Shown: positions 56,377 to 64,000 of the stretch, piece after piece | How positions within the stretch are numbered: the first letter of the stretch is position 1 | How the letters are laid out: the number at the start of each line of letters is the position of its first letter | Origin: Dorea sp. AM10-31 | Lineage (GTDB): Bacteria > Bacillota > Clostridia > Lachnospirales > Lachnospiraceae | NCBI RefSeq assembly: GCF_003435815.1 | Contig: NZ_QTUV01000002.1 | Span: 558,001-622,000 of the forward strand | Length of the DNA: 64,000 bases | Reading direction: 5' to 3' | Notes under the pieces: generated by a model | What the model was told of the DNA's origin: nothing | What the model saw: the letters and a program-made list of their open reading frames with translations, nothing else | The model's database searches: none | Translations under genes and position numbers: made by a program

Positions 56377-57306
56377 TTACTTCTGTTCTTTATATTTTGC
56401 GATCAGTATTGTTCCTGCTTTTTCTACCCTTATCTGGTCTACACTCTTCACATACTGATTAAACTGTGCGTATCCATAGTCATTGATCTTAAAATCTTTG
56501 TATTTCTCATAAATACGGTTGCCCAGTGTGCTCAACTCAATTCCCTTCTCTCCGGCATTCTTCACCAGATTCTGTACATACCGGTCAACAACCGTTTTCT
56601 TTCCATGATTTTCTTTCAGAGAAACTGCAACGAACTTACCTTTTTTTACAAGCTCCAGTTTCGGAAATTCTTCCAGAAATTTGGAAAGCATGTTGTATCC
56701 ATAGCTTCGCACATCAAAATCCGGATGCAGGCTTACAAGGCGGCTTCCGACTTCGCCAAGTCCTGTCTGCTTATTGTTATCATCATTTTCCAGTATCATC
56801 TTCACAATGTCTTCTTCAATCTTCTCTTTGCTCAAACCTTCCCGTGGTGTCTCTGTTCTTCCCGGTTCCTGTTCATTTAACAGGTTTTCTAAAATAGTAA
56901 ATTTATCACACGCCTTGCGAAACGGCTCCGGCGTTTTATTTTCACCCATACCGATCACATTCTTCCCACTTTCACGAAGTCTGCTTACCAGTCTTGTAAA
57001 ATCACTGTCACTAGACACAATGCAGAATCCATCTACATCATTCGTGTACAAAATATCCATTGCATCAATGATCATTGCAGAGTCCGTTGCATTTTTCCCC
57101 TGTGTGTAACTGAACTGCTGGATCGGTGTGATGGAATTTTTCAAAAGTTCATCTTTCCAGCTTGAATGCTGTGTACTTGTCCAGTCTCCATAAATTCTCT
57201 TATAAGTAATATTGCCGTAACGCGCAAGCTCTGTCAAAATCGGTTTGATATATTTTGCAGATACGTTGTCCGCATCAATGAGTAATGCATAGCATTGTCC
57301 GTCCAT
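56377..57306 (-). CDS. NYN-domain putative RNase with C-terminal LOTUS/OST-HTH domains
   Basis: 309 residues. The PIN-like NYN domain (about 1-145) starts YALLIDADNVS and carries the further acidic residues in NATDSAMIIDAMD and IVSSDSDFTRLV, matching the metal site of LabA-type nucleases. Two winged-helix-like OST-HTH/LOTUS repeats follow (GLGEVGSRLVSLHPDFDVRS, ELSTLGNRIYEKYKDFKIND). NYN-LOTUS proteins are thought to bind and cut RNA; bacterial roles are largely unknown. GGAG precedes the start. Confidence 0.9.
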   Translation of the reverse strand: MDGQCYALLIDADNVSAKYIKPILTELARYGNITYKRIYGDWTSTQHSSWKDELLKNSITPIQQFSYTQGKNATDSAMIIDAMDILYTNDVDGFCIVSSDSDFTRLVSRLRESGKNVIGMGENKTPEPFRKACDKFTILENLLNEQEPGRTETPREGLSKEKIEEDIVKMILENDDNNKQTGLGEVGSRLVSLHPDFDVRSYGYNMLSKFLEEFPKLELVKKGKFVAVSLKENHGKKTVVDRYVQNLVKNAGEKGIELSTLGNRIYEKYKDFKINDYGYAQFNQYVKSVDQIRVEKAGTILIAKYKEQK

Positions 57307-57385
57307 ATCTTAAGATCTCCTTATCCCGAAATTCGTTCTTATCTTTTCCCTGCTATAACGAAAAAACTTTTTCTCTCACTATAGC

Positions 57386-57417
57386 AAGAAAAAAAGCAGG
57401 CAAAAAACCTGCTTTTC
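57386..57417 (-). terminator. intrinsic terminator of the acidic-tail membrane protein gene
   Basis: AAAAGCAGG arms at 57392-57400 and 57408-57416 around a 7-base loop; TTTTTTTCTTGC follows on the minus strand. Confidence 0.88.
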
Positions 57418-57436
57418 TTTTACTTTTTTGTAAGAC

Positions 57437-57679
57437 TTATACCTGATCTTCGTCATTGAAGAAATCATCATCGAAATCATCCTCAAAATCATCTTCAAAG
57501 TCTTCCAGATAATCTGGCGTAAAGAAGCAGTATACTGCATAGGCGATTCCTGCTACTGCTGCAATTGCACCTACGATTGCCAGTGCCCATAATACGTTCT
57601 TACACTGCTTATCTTCTTCCTTTTTATTCACCAGCTCGCTTAATTTGGTTGCTGCAATAAGTTCATCTACTCTACTCAT
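57437..57679 (-). CDS. small single-pass membrane protein with acidic tail
   Basis: 80 residues. A charged N-terminus (MSRVDELIAATKLSELVNKK), one membrane helix (VLWALAIVGAIAAVAGIAYA) and a tail almost entirely of Asp, Glu and Phe (about 20 acidic residues). The layout is common among uncharacterised Lachnospiraceae proteins. RBS GGGAG. The tail might bind cations or basic proteins, but no function is known. Confidence 0.75.
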   Translation of the reverse strand: MSRVDELIAATKLSELVNKKEEDKQCKNVLWALAIVGAIAAVAGIAYAVYCFFTPDYLEDFEDDFEDDFDDDFFNDEDQV

Positions 57680-57766
57680 GCTCCCACATCCTTTCTCGTG
57701 ATCTCACGCGATTCAGTTATTGGTCTTATTATAACACTATCGTTTTCAGATTACTATCTTTTTATG

Positions 57767-60022
57767 TTAAATTTTCCGAAGTTTTGCAAACATTGCAAAC
57801 ATTTTTTTCGTACCTGCGCTGTCAAAATCAACTGTCACTTCGTAGTCTCTTCCGCCTTTCACAAGTGCCGTCACAGTTCCTTCCCCGAACTTGACATGCT
57901 GAACGCGATCGCCCACATCATAACCCGGTCCGTCTCCCTTTGGTGTGCCAAATTCTTTTGCAGGTTTCGCTGTGGAAAATGGATTCGATGCCGCAAATGG
58001 TTTTGTGTGAAATGCCTGTTTTGCCTGCATATAAGCACTTGCTTTCGCTAGTTCTTCCACTGGCGCTTCTTTCTTGAAAATACCGCCTGTACTTAAAAGT
58101 TCCATCGGAATCTCTTTTAAGAAACGGGATATTTTATTATACTGTGTCTCTCCGCGGATCATCCGTCTTCTTGCACAGGTTAATGTCAGTTCCTCCTCCG
58201 CTCTTGTAATTCCGACATAACAGAGTCTTCTCTCTTCTTCCAGTTCTTCCGGACTGTCTGCCGTAATTGTCATATAGCTTGGAAATATTCCATCTTCCAG
58301 TCCTGCTAGATATACGTGTGAAAATTCCAGACCTTTCGCGCTGTGAAGTGTCATGAGCACAACATAGTCAGTGTCTTCATCCAGACTGTCAATATCCGCA
58401 ACCAGCGCAACCTCTTCCAGAAATCCATTCAACGTAGCCGGTTCGTTATTTTCTTCGCATGTTTCTTCATATGTCGCGATCTTGCTTCTAAGCTCGTCAA
58501 TATTCTCAATTCGCGCTTCTGCTTCTTCCGGCCCCTCTGCCATAAGACTGTCAATATAACCTGTAACATCCAGAATCTCCTGCATCAGATCGGACAGCGT
58601 CATATCTTTTGCATCCACTTTGAAATGTTCAATCAGTGCAACAAAGGATTCTAATTTTGAAAGTCCTCTTCCAATATTCGGGATTGCATCTGCAGAAAGA
58701 AGTGCATCATAAAATCCGATATCATATGCTGCCGCATAATCCTGCACACGGTTAATGCTCGTGAGACCGATTCCACGTTTTGGCACATTGATCACACGAC
58801 GGACAGCAAGATCATCTTTGCCATTGTCAATTGTCTTCAGATAGCACAGCAGATCTTTGATCTCACGTCTTGCATAGAAGTTGATTCCTCCGACGATCTT
58901 ATATGGAATATTCGCTGTGACAAATTTCTCTTCAAATATACGCGACTGTGCATTCGTCCGGTATAAAATAGCATTATCATTATAAGTGCCATTTCCTCTA
59001 TCTACCTGTTCTCGGATATCATCTACGATAAATTCTGCTTCATCATATGCGGTATCAAACTGACGGAAACGGATCTTATCGCCTTCGTCATTATCTGTCC
59101 ACAATGTTTTGGCTTTTCTTCCCACATTGTTGCTGATCACAGCGTTCGCCGCATTCAGGATATTCTGTGTAGAACGATAATTCTGCTCCAGTTTGATCAC
59201 TTTCGCATCTTCAAATACTTTTTCAAAGTTCAGAATATTTTTAATGTTCGCGCCACGGAACTTATAAATGGACTGGTCATCGTCTCCTACTACACAGAGA
59301 TTTCTGTACTTTGCAGCAAGCAACCGGATCAGTTCAAACTGTACAGTATTCGTATCCTGATACTCATCTACCATCATATAACGGAAACGTTCTTGATAAT
59401 ATTCCAGAACATCTTTCTGCGTCTGGAAAAGCTGTACTGTCTTAAAAAGCAGATCGTCAAAATCCAACGCATTATTTGCGCGGAGCTGTTTCTCATATTC
59501 TTCGTAAACATCTGCAATTTTCCGCTGTGCAAAATCTCCACCCGCATTCAGCCGGAACTCTTCCGGTGTGATCAGTTCATTCTTCGCCTGGGAAACTGCA
59601 CTCATAAGTGCACGCTCTCTGAAACGTTTTGTATCAATCTCCAGTAGCTTGCAGACATCTTTCATCAACGTCTTCTGATCATCTGTATCATAAATCGTAA
59701 AATTTGTATCATATCCCAGCAGTTCAATATGACGTCTGAGAATCCGCACACACATCGAATGAAAGGTACTTACCCAGATGCTTTCTGAACCGAATCCAAC
59801 CAGCTGGTCAACTCTGTCCCGCATCTCACCTGCTGCCTTATTCGTAAATGTGATTGCCAGGATATTCCACGGATTTACGCCCTGTTCTTCGATCAGATAT
59901 GCAATCCGATGAGTCAGCACTCTTGTTTTCCCGGAACCCGCACCGGCAAGAATAAGAAGTGGACCTTCCGTTTGAAATACGGCTTCTCTCTGTGGTTCAT
60001 TTAATGTATCGTAAATACTCAA
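57767..60022 (-). CDS. pcrA: UvrD/PcrA-type DNA helicase
   Basis: 751 residues, superfamily 1A. The Walker A motif is in LAGAGSGKTRVL, Walker B is DEYQDTN, and motifs III-VI include VGDDDQSIYKFRGA, QNYRST, TLHSAKGLEF and YVGITRAEEELTLT. The C-terminal basic beta domain (GDRVQHVKFGEGTVTALV) is typical of PcrA and contacts RNA polymerase. It unwinds DNA in repair and clears replication blocks. The start is a TTG at 60022, whose RBS lies in the end of the previous gene. Confidence 0.95.
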   Translation of the reverse strand: MSIYDTLNEPQREAVFQTEGPLLILAGAGSGKTRVLTHRIAYLIEEQGVNPWNILAITFTNKAAGEMRDRVDQLVGFGSESIWVSTFHSMCVRILRRHIELLGYDTNFTIYDTDDQKTLMKDVCKLLEIDTKRFRERALMSAVSQAKNELITPEEFRLNAGGDFAQRKIADVYEEYEKQLRANNALDFDDLLFKTVQLFQTQKDVLEYYQERFRYMMVDEYQDTNTVQFELIRLLAAKYRNLCVVGDDDQSIYKFRGANIKNILNFEKVFEDAKVIKLEQNYRSTQNILNAANAVISNNVGRKAKTLWTDNDEGDKIRFRQFDTAYDEAEFIVDDIREQVDRGNGTYNDNAILYRTNAQSRIFEEKFVTANIPYKIVGGINFYARREIKDLLCYLKTIDNGKDDLAVRRVINVPKRGIGLTSINRVQDYAAAYDIGFYDALLSADAIPNIGRGLSKLESFVALIEHFKVDAKDMTLSDLMQEILDVTGYIDSLMAEGPEEAEARIENIDELRSKIATYEETCEENNEPATLNGFLEEVALVADIDSLDEDTDYVVLMTLHSAKGLEFSHVYLAGLEDGIFPSYMTITADSPEELEEERRLCYVGITRAEEELTLTCARRRMIRGETQYNKISRFLKEIPMELLSTGGIFKKEAPVEELAKASAYMQAKQAFHTKPFAASNPFSTAKPAKEFGTPKGDGPGYDVGDRVQHVKFGEGTVTALVKGGRDYEVTVDFDSAGTKKMFAMFAKLRKI

Positions 60023-60027
60023 AGTTC

Positions 60028-60417
60028 TTAATTTCCTTTCTTGTCAGACATTGCTTTATGTTCTTTCAAAATCTCATCATGCAGTGAAACCGAATCCCAT
60101 TCCTGATTAGAAGGTGTGAGAACTGCTTTTAACGGAACCTGCACTTTTTCTTTGCGCATCATAAATAGTGCTTTGTCGAGGGACGCTTCCGATGCCGGAC
60201 ATAAGATAAGCATCTCGTCTGTAAATGGCTCTTCGCCGTCCGTTTCTTCGCTCTTTGTCTCCGCATCTGTTTTGCCCTCTGCCAGTTCTCCTACCGGAAT
60301 ATGATATTCTTCCGGCAGAATATGACGCACTTTAAACCCGAGATAGCTGAAAATCATTCCGAGTTTTCTTCCTTTTTTCGTTCCTTTTAAATTGTAGCAC
60401 AGTACCGTCTGTCTCAT
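60028..60417 (-). CDS. DUF3783-domain protein
   Basis: 129 residues. VLCYNLKGTKKGRKLGMIFS and FKVRHILPEEYHIPVG open the protein, a variable acidic stretch (about 50-65) follows, and the core DEMLILCPASEASLDKALFM plus VPLKAVLTPSNQEWDSVSLH matches the DUF3783 family. ATG follows directly on the cysteine desulfidase stop, and its own end is 5 bases from the pcrA start, so the three form an operon. No biochemical role is known. Confidence 0.85.
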   Translation of the reverse strand: MRQTVLCYNLKGTKKGRKLGMIFSYLGFKVRHILPEEYHIPVGELAEGKTDAETKSEETDGEEPFTDEMLILCPASEASLDKALFMMRKEKVQVPLKAVLTPSNQEWDSVSLHDEILKEHKAMSDKKGN

Positions 60418-60420
60418 TAC

Positions 60421-61698
60421 CTATTCTCCGATCATCATCTTAATAATCTCTTCATTCGTCTCACGCATACCTTCTTTACCGAGACGACCGATATTCTGGA
60501 TCGTTGCCTCCACACCTTTTGTTACAATTCCGTCACCGGCGTAGAACTGCTGTCCATTCAGGTACATGTTATAGCCAAGAATTCCTGCATCTACAGATGC
60601 CGCAATCTTCGCTGCACAGGAAGCTTTCGCTCCATCACAGACCATACCGGATACGATTGCCAGTGCATTCACAACTGTATGAATAACTTCTTCATAGCCG
60701 CCACCGCACAGGTATGCAATTCCAGCCCCTGCTGCCGCACCTGCACTGACTGCTCCACAATATGCGGAAAGTCTTCCAATTCCGGTCTTCTGATGGATCG
60801 CTGTCAGATTTGATAACGCAAGTGCACGGTATTTCTTCTCTTCTGTCACATTCAGCTCTTTTGCATATTCGAGAACCGGTAACGAACATGTCATTCCCTG
60901 ATTACCACTTCCAGCGTTAATAATAACCGGCAACTCACATCCGTTCATACGTGCATCCGATCCTGCTGCCGCTCTCGCCTTCGCTCTTGTACGGACATCA
61001 TCTTCGTACGCACTTAAGAGAACACTTCCGATATTTGCTCCGTAGTCCCCGCGCAGACCTTCATCTGCAATCGCTGTATTATACTCAATCTGACGACCGA
61101 TTACTTCTTTAATATCGACAACATCTACCGTATTAATAAAATTCCAGATAGACTTCATGTCCAGAAGGCTTCTGTCCGTCAGCCCTTCTTCGTTCTCTCC
61201 TTCTACCGGAATGTCAAATACCACTTCACCATCTTTTTCAATATGTACAATGTTCGTATGATAATTTGCGATTCTTACCTTCGCATAGGAATCTTCTTTA
61301 TACAACGTCAGCACAATATCAAATGTAATCCCCTGATCGATATGTTCAACTGTAATCGGCGTCTCTTTTAAAAATGTGATCATCTGCTCAATCTCATCCG
61401 GTGTCACTTCTGCGATAACTTCCAGCTCTTTCTCTGCCTTTCCGGCAATGATTCCTGCTGTCACTGCCGCCGGAATTCCTTTCAGATGATTCGTATTCGG
61501 AACAATGACACTTTTTACATTTTTTATAATACTTCCGCTGGCTTCTACCAGTACTTTATCCGGTACACATCCCAGTACTTCTCTTGCCTTTGCTCCTGCA
61601 TAAGCAAGTGCGATCGGTTCCGTACACCCCATTGCCGGCACCAGTTCTTCTTTTAATATCTGTATGTATGCCTGATATTTTTCATCTGTTTTCTTCAT
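60421..61698 (-). CDS. cyuA: L-cysteine desulfidase / UPF0597 family protein
   Basis: 425 residues from the ATG at 61698, preceded by AGGGAGG; a longer frame has no RBS. The early motif PAMGCTEPIALAYA (Cys25) and later GSGNQGMTCSLPVLEYA and VCDGAKASCAAK provide the conserved cysteines for a 4Fe-4S cluster, as in L-serine dehydratase alpha subunits and archaeal L-cysteine desulfidase. The family breaks cysteine down to pyruvate, ammonia and sulfide. First gene of the cyuA - DUF3783 - pcrA unit. Confidence 0.87.
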   Translation of the reverse strand: MKKTDEKYQAYIQILKEELVPAMGCTEPIALAYAGAKAREVLGCVPDKVLVEASGSIIKNVKSVIVPNTNHLKGIPAAVTAGIIAGKAEKELEVIAEVTPDEIEQMITFLKETPITVEHIDQGITFDIVLTLYKEDSYAKVRIANYHTNIVHIEKDGEVVFDIPVEGENEEGLTDRSLLDMKSIWNFINTVDVVDIKEVIGRQIEYNTAIADEGLRGDYGANIGSVLLSAYEDDVRTRAKARAAAGSDARMNGCELPVIINAGSGNQGMTCSLPVLEYAKELNVTEEKKYRALALSNLTAIHQKTGIGRLSAYCGAVSAGAAAGAGIAYLCGGGYEEVIHTVVNALAIVSGMVCDGAKASCAAKIAASVDAGILGYNMYLNGQQFYAGDGIVTKGVEATIQNIGRLGKEGMRETNEEIIKMMIGE

Positions 61699-61818
61699 GA
61701 TAACCTCCCTGCTTTGCGCAAATTCCCCAATATTTTTTACCCAAATAGTATAGCATAAAAATATTTCTATTGCCATCTAGTTTTGAATACTATATAATGG
61801 TTACATTGAGGTGATAAT

Positions 61819-62430
61819 ATGACAATTGATACAAATGATCTGCTGAACAGTATTTTATCCAGCATCTCCAGAATAGACTATATCAAGCCGGAAGACATCC
61901 CGAATATTGACCTGTATATGGATCAGGTCACTACCTTTATGGAAGAGAGTCTCCGCTCGACCAAGCGCTATACGGATGATAAGATCCTGACCAAGACTAT
62001 GATCAATAATTACGCGAAGAACAATCTCCTCCCGCCTCCGGTGAAGAAGAAGTATTCACGCGAACATGTTCTTGTTATGATCTTTATTTATTATTTTAAA
62101 AACATTTTATCTATCAAGGATATTGAAACGATTCTTGCTCCTCTGACGGAACAGTATTTTTCAGACACAAAAGGACTCTCTATTACAGACATTTACAGTG
62201 ATATCTGCGAACTTGAGAAATCACGCATTTGGAATATGCAGAAGGATGTTACACATTCTTATAATGCAGCGATGGAGATGTTTCAGGATATTCCAGATAA
62301 AGAACAGCGTAATCTTCAGATTTTCGCTTTCATCTGCAATCTGAGTTTTGATGTATACGTCAAGAAGCAGATCATTGAAAAACTGATCGACGAACTTCCA
62401 AAACCGGAAGAGCGCAAAAAAAAGAAGTAA
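61819..62430 (+). CDS. DUF1836-domain protein, MerR-like DNA binding predicted
   Basis: 203 residues. KTMINNYAKNNLLPPPVKKK and YSREHVLVMIFIYYFKNILS match DUF1836, which resembles a MerR-type winged helix. The C-terminal half is helical, without an effector domain that I recognise, and ends in a KPEERKKKK tail. GAGGTGAT precedes the ATG. It is divergent from cyuA (120-base shared gap), so it could regulate that gene, but this is only positional inference. Confidence 0.85.
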   Translation: MTIDTNDLLNSILSSISRIDYIKPEDIPNIDLYMDQVTTFMEESLRSTKRYTDDKILTKTMINNYAKNNLLPPPVKKKYSREHVLVMIFIYYFKNILSIKDIETILAPLTEQYFSDTKGLSITDIYSDICELEKSRIWNMQKDVTHSYNAAMEMFQDIPDKEQRNLQIFAFICNLSFDVYVKKQIIEKLIDELPKPEERKKKK

Positions 62431-62453
62431 GAACTTCACTTACTTCTTTTTTT
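62422..62453. terminator. bidirectional intrinsic terminator
   Basis: Arms 62422-62431 and 62439-62448 (AAGAAGTAAG-type) are flanked by T-runs in both directions, so it can end both the DUF1836 gene and the convergent yerC gene. Confidence 0.85.
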
Positions 62454-62495
62454 CTATTCTTATTAAATTCTTTGTTATTCTATCGTATAAACGCT

Positions 62496-62804
62496 TTATT
62501 CTCCACTCTGCTCTTCATTCTTAGCAATTCGCTCAAATACCATATCGTATCCGTCATTCCCATAATTCAAAGAACGGTTCACACGACTGATCGTGGCTGT
62601 GGAAGCTCCTGTTTTCTCTGCAATCTCCAGATATGTCTTCTGCTCTCTCAGCATCTTCGCAACTTCAAATCTCTGCGACAGGGATAACAACTCGTTGATC
62701 GTACAGATATCCTCAAAAAATGTATAACACTCTTCTTTATTCTCCAGACTCAGCACAGCTTCAAACAGATAATCCACTGCTTCCGTCCTTATTTTTTTAC
62801 TCAT
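62496..62804 (-). CDS. yerC: YerC/YecD-type TrpR-like protein
   Basis: 102 residues from the ATG at 62804 (AAAGGAG nine bases before); a form with ten more residues is open upstream. FEDICTINELLSLSQRFEVA and TYLEIAEKTGASTATISRVN form the TrpR-like helix-turn-helix, as in YerC. It is not the tryptophan repressor: the family is common in Firmicutes without trp regulation, and its targets are mostly unknown. Its neighbours are DUF1836 (convergent) and a PHP-domain enzyme (same strand). Confidence 0.88.
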   Translation of the reverse strand: MSKKIRTEAVDYLFEAVLSLENKEECYTFFEDICTINELLSLSQRFEVAKMLREQKTYLEIAEKTGASTATISRVNRSLNYGNDGYDMVFERIAKNEEQSGE

Positions 62805-62869
62805 AGCAATTATCTCCTTTGTAACAGTATTCATTACCGTTACATTTTAACACACTAAATTCGTAAAGT

Positions 62870-63595
62870 CTATAGCTTTTTATTACGTTTTAATGCTTCT
62901 TTCAATTTTACGATCGATGTATTCACGATCAGCTCTTCCGGAAAGTCCACTTCTCTTAATATGGGTTCCGACCATGTACAGTCTGCAATGAAAGCATCTA
63001 CATGTGCATCTGAACCAAGCACGATCTTTGCTCCAAGCTCTTTACAGCATCTCAGCATCTCTATGGCGTTCTCTTTTGTATTCTGTCGGAAACCGCCAGG
63101 ACGTAATGATGAATTATTAAGTTCCAGCAATGTTCCTGTCTCTTTTGCCTTTTTCACAATCGTCGGATAATCTACCGGAAATCTTCCGTCATCCGGATGT
63201 CCGATGATATCAATCCACGGATTCTCCATTGCATTTAAGTAAGCTTCTGTAACCGGCTCTTTTTTCCACTCATCTTCAAAACACAGCGTGTGGATACTTG
63301 CAATAGCAATATCCAGTTTCCGAAGCACGGATTTTGGCAAATCTACACTGCCTGCCGCATCCAGAATATTTAACTCTGATCCAAGAAGCACATCGATTCC
63401 GTACATCTTACGCGGAACAACACCAAGATTTTCAAAATAATATAAATTCGTACTTCCGGGCATTTTTGGTGCATGTTCTGTAAGCGCCAGTCCTTTCAGT
63501 CCTTTTTCTGCTGCCATCTGTACCATTTCCCGCATTGTATTATAAGCATGTCCACTGACAAGCGTATGCGCATGTGTATCTATTTCGATTGTCAT
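62870..63595 (-). CDS. PHP-domain phosphoesterase, YcdX-like
   Basis: 241 residues from the ATG at 63595, seven bases after AGAGGAG; a longer frame to 63679 is less likely. Metal-binding motifs: DTHAHTLVSGHA at the N-terminus, ALTEHAP, IASIHTLCFE, DIIGHPDDGRF, LELNNSS and LGSDAHV. This matches YcdX-type trinuclear zinc/iron phosphatases; the substrate may be a small phosphorylated metabolite or nucleic acid end. It is divergent from the asparaginase gene and upstream of yerC on the same strand. Confidence 0.9.
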   Translation of the reverse strand: MTIEIDTHAHTLVSGHAYNTMREMVQMAAEKGLKGLALTEHAPKMPGSTNLYYFENLGVVPRKMYGIDVLLGSELNILDAAGSVDLPKSVLRKLDIAIASIHTLCFEDEWKKEPVTEAYLNAMENPWIDIIGHPDDGRFPVDYPTIVKKAKETGTLLELNNSSLRPGGFRQNTKENAIEMLRCCKELGAKIVLGSDAHVDAFIADCTWSEPILREVDFPEELIVNTSIVKLKEALKRNKKL

Positions 63596-63817
63596 AATCT
63601 CTCCTCTTTTCTGTATTTTTCCACTTCTTGATTTAATTATACCCGATACGGCTTTCTTTTTCCAGATTTCTATTGACATCTTACGTTTTCACAGATATCT
63701 TATTTTATGGGCATTCTGTTTTGCATTGCAAATATGCTACATAATTCTGTAGTTATTCGCTGCAAATACTCAATGTGCCACAACATATTCTATACAATTA
63801 AGTAAGAGGTTTTTAAT

Positions 63818-64000
63818 ATGAAGAAAATACTTATGATTGCCACCGGCGGAACTATTGCATCCGCAGAAGGCGGAGACGGATTAACACCGGCTATGACAGG
63901 TGAAGAGCTTGCAGCCAGCGTACCGGGCATCAAAGACAAATGTGATCTGACCGTACTGCAGCTTATGAATATCGACAGTACAAATATGCGTCCATATCTC
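63818..64000 (+). CDS. ansA: type I L-asparaginase, N-terminal part (cut by window edge)
   Basis: 61 codons are visible. MKKILMIATGGTIASAEGGD contains the TGGTIAS nucleophile-threonine signature, and LQLMNIDSTNMRP has the second conserved substrate region. There is no signal peptide, so this is the cytoplasmic form that hydrolyses asparagine to aspartate and ammonia. AAGAGG lies before the ATG. The rest of the gene is outside the window. Confidence 0.92.
   Translation, partial: MKKILMIATGGTIASAEGGDGLTPAMTGEELAASVPGIKDKCDLTVLQLMNIDSTNMRPYL

Noticed and set aside
1..64000. CRISPR arrays, tRNA and rRNA genes
   Set aside because: No regularly spaced repeats, no cloverleaf-like GTTCRANYC stretches and no rRNA-like sequence were noticed on reading. 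A tRNAscan-SE and CRISPR search would settle this.

Overview
The window looks like chromosomal DNA from a low-to-mid GC Firmicute, most likely a gut Lachnospiraceae (the Dorea / Blautia / Mediterraneibacter neighbourhood). The evidence is strong AGGAGG-type ribosome binding sites, frequent intrinsic terminators, a ZTP riboswitch before fhs, a CIRCE operator before hsp20, a YerC/TrpR-like regulator, DUF1836, DUF3783 and DUF6472 small proteins, two AgcS symporters and a class C sortase pilus operon. No species can be named from the sequence alone. Both ends cut genes: hslO (Hsp33) at the left and a type I asparaginase at the right. Most genes are on the minus strand. No tRNA, rRNA or CRISPR array was seen.

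Layout. 1-12.7 kb: hslO end, methyltransferase, a secreted NlpC/P60 hydrolase with an Asn/Gly/Ser linker, the gltB-gltD glutamate synthase operon, a CPBP membrane protease, ProX-type editing deacylase, a Dus enzyme and a YeiH-type transporter. 12.8-15.8 kb: trpS, a zinc-finger-less J-protein, and hsp20 whose promoter is overlapped by a CIRCE element. 15.9-17.5 kb: a small accessory patch with a decayed IS3-family transposase, an unrecognised gene fragment, and an HTH gene plus an unknown 175-aa gene that share a palindromic operator. 17.7-32.3 kb: housekeeping and transport genes, including an iron-sulfur aldo-keto reductase, a DEDD exonuclease, an MsbA-like ABC exporter, an L-ribulose-5-phosphate 3-epimerase, a zinc uptake operon next to its likely Fur/Zur regulator, PanE-like reductase, FeoA-like protein, and two AgcS transporters, with two gene remnants.

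32.3-43.2 kb is the most striking region: a tightly coupled pilus operon made of a backbone pilin with an LPKTG anchor, a class C sortase, a second sortase joined in frame without a stop codon to a roughly 2,000-residue multi-repeat LPETG adhesin, and an InlB-type repeat protein. A sigma-70-like promoter and a leader of about 230 nt precede it. 43.3-49.4 kb: fhs under a terminator-coupled ZTP riboswitch, a GGDEF-receiver-HD-GYP signalling protein with an Hpt protein, and a ThrE-type exporter.

49.4-54.9 kb is a defence island next to rlmD: a 64-aa protein, an McrB-like AAA+ protein carrying an EVE domain, McrC and RhuM, followed by scraps of a second rhuM and of a methyltransferase-like gene. 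54.9-64 kb: rlmD, a NYN/LOTUS protein, a small acidic-tailed membrane protein, pcrA, a DUF3783 protein, a cysteine desulfidase-family protein, a DUF1836 regulator, yerC, a PHP-domain phosphoesterase and the start of asparaginase.
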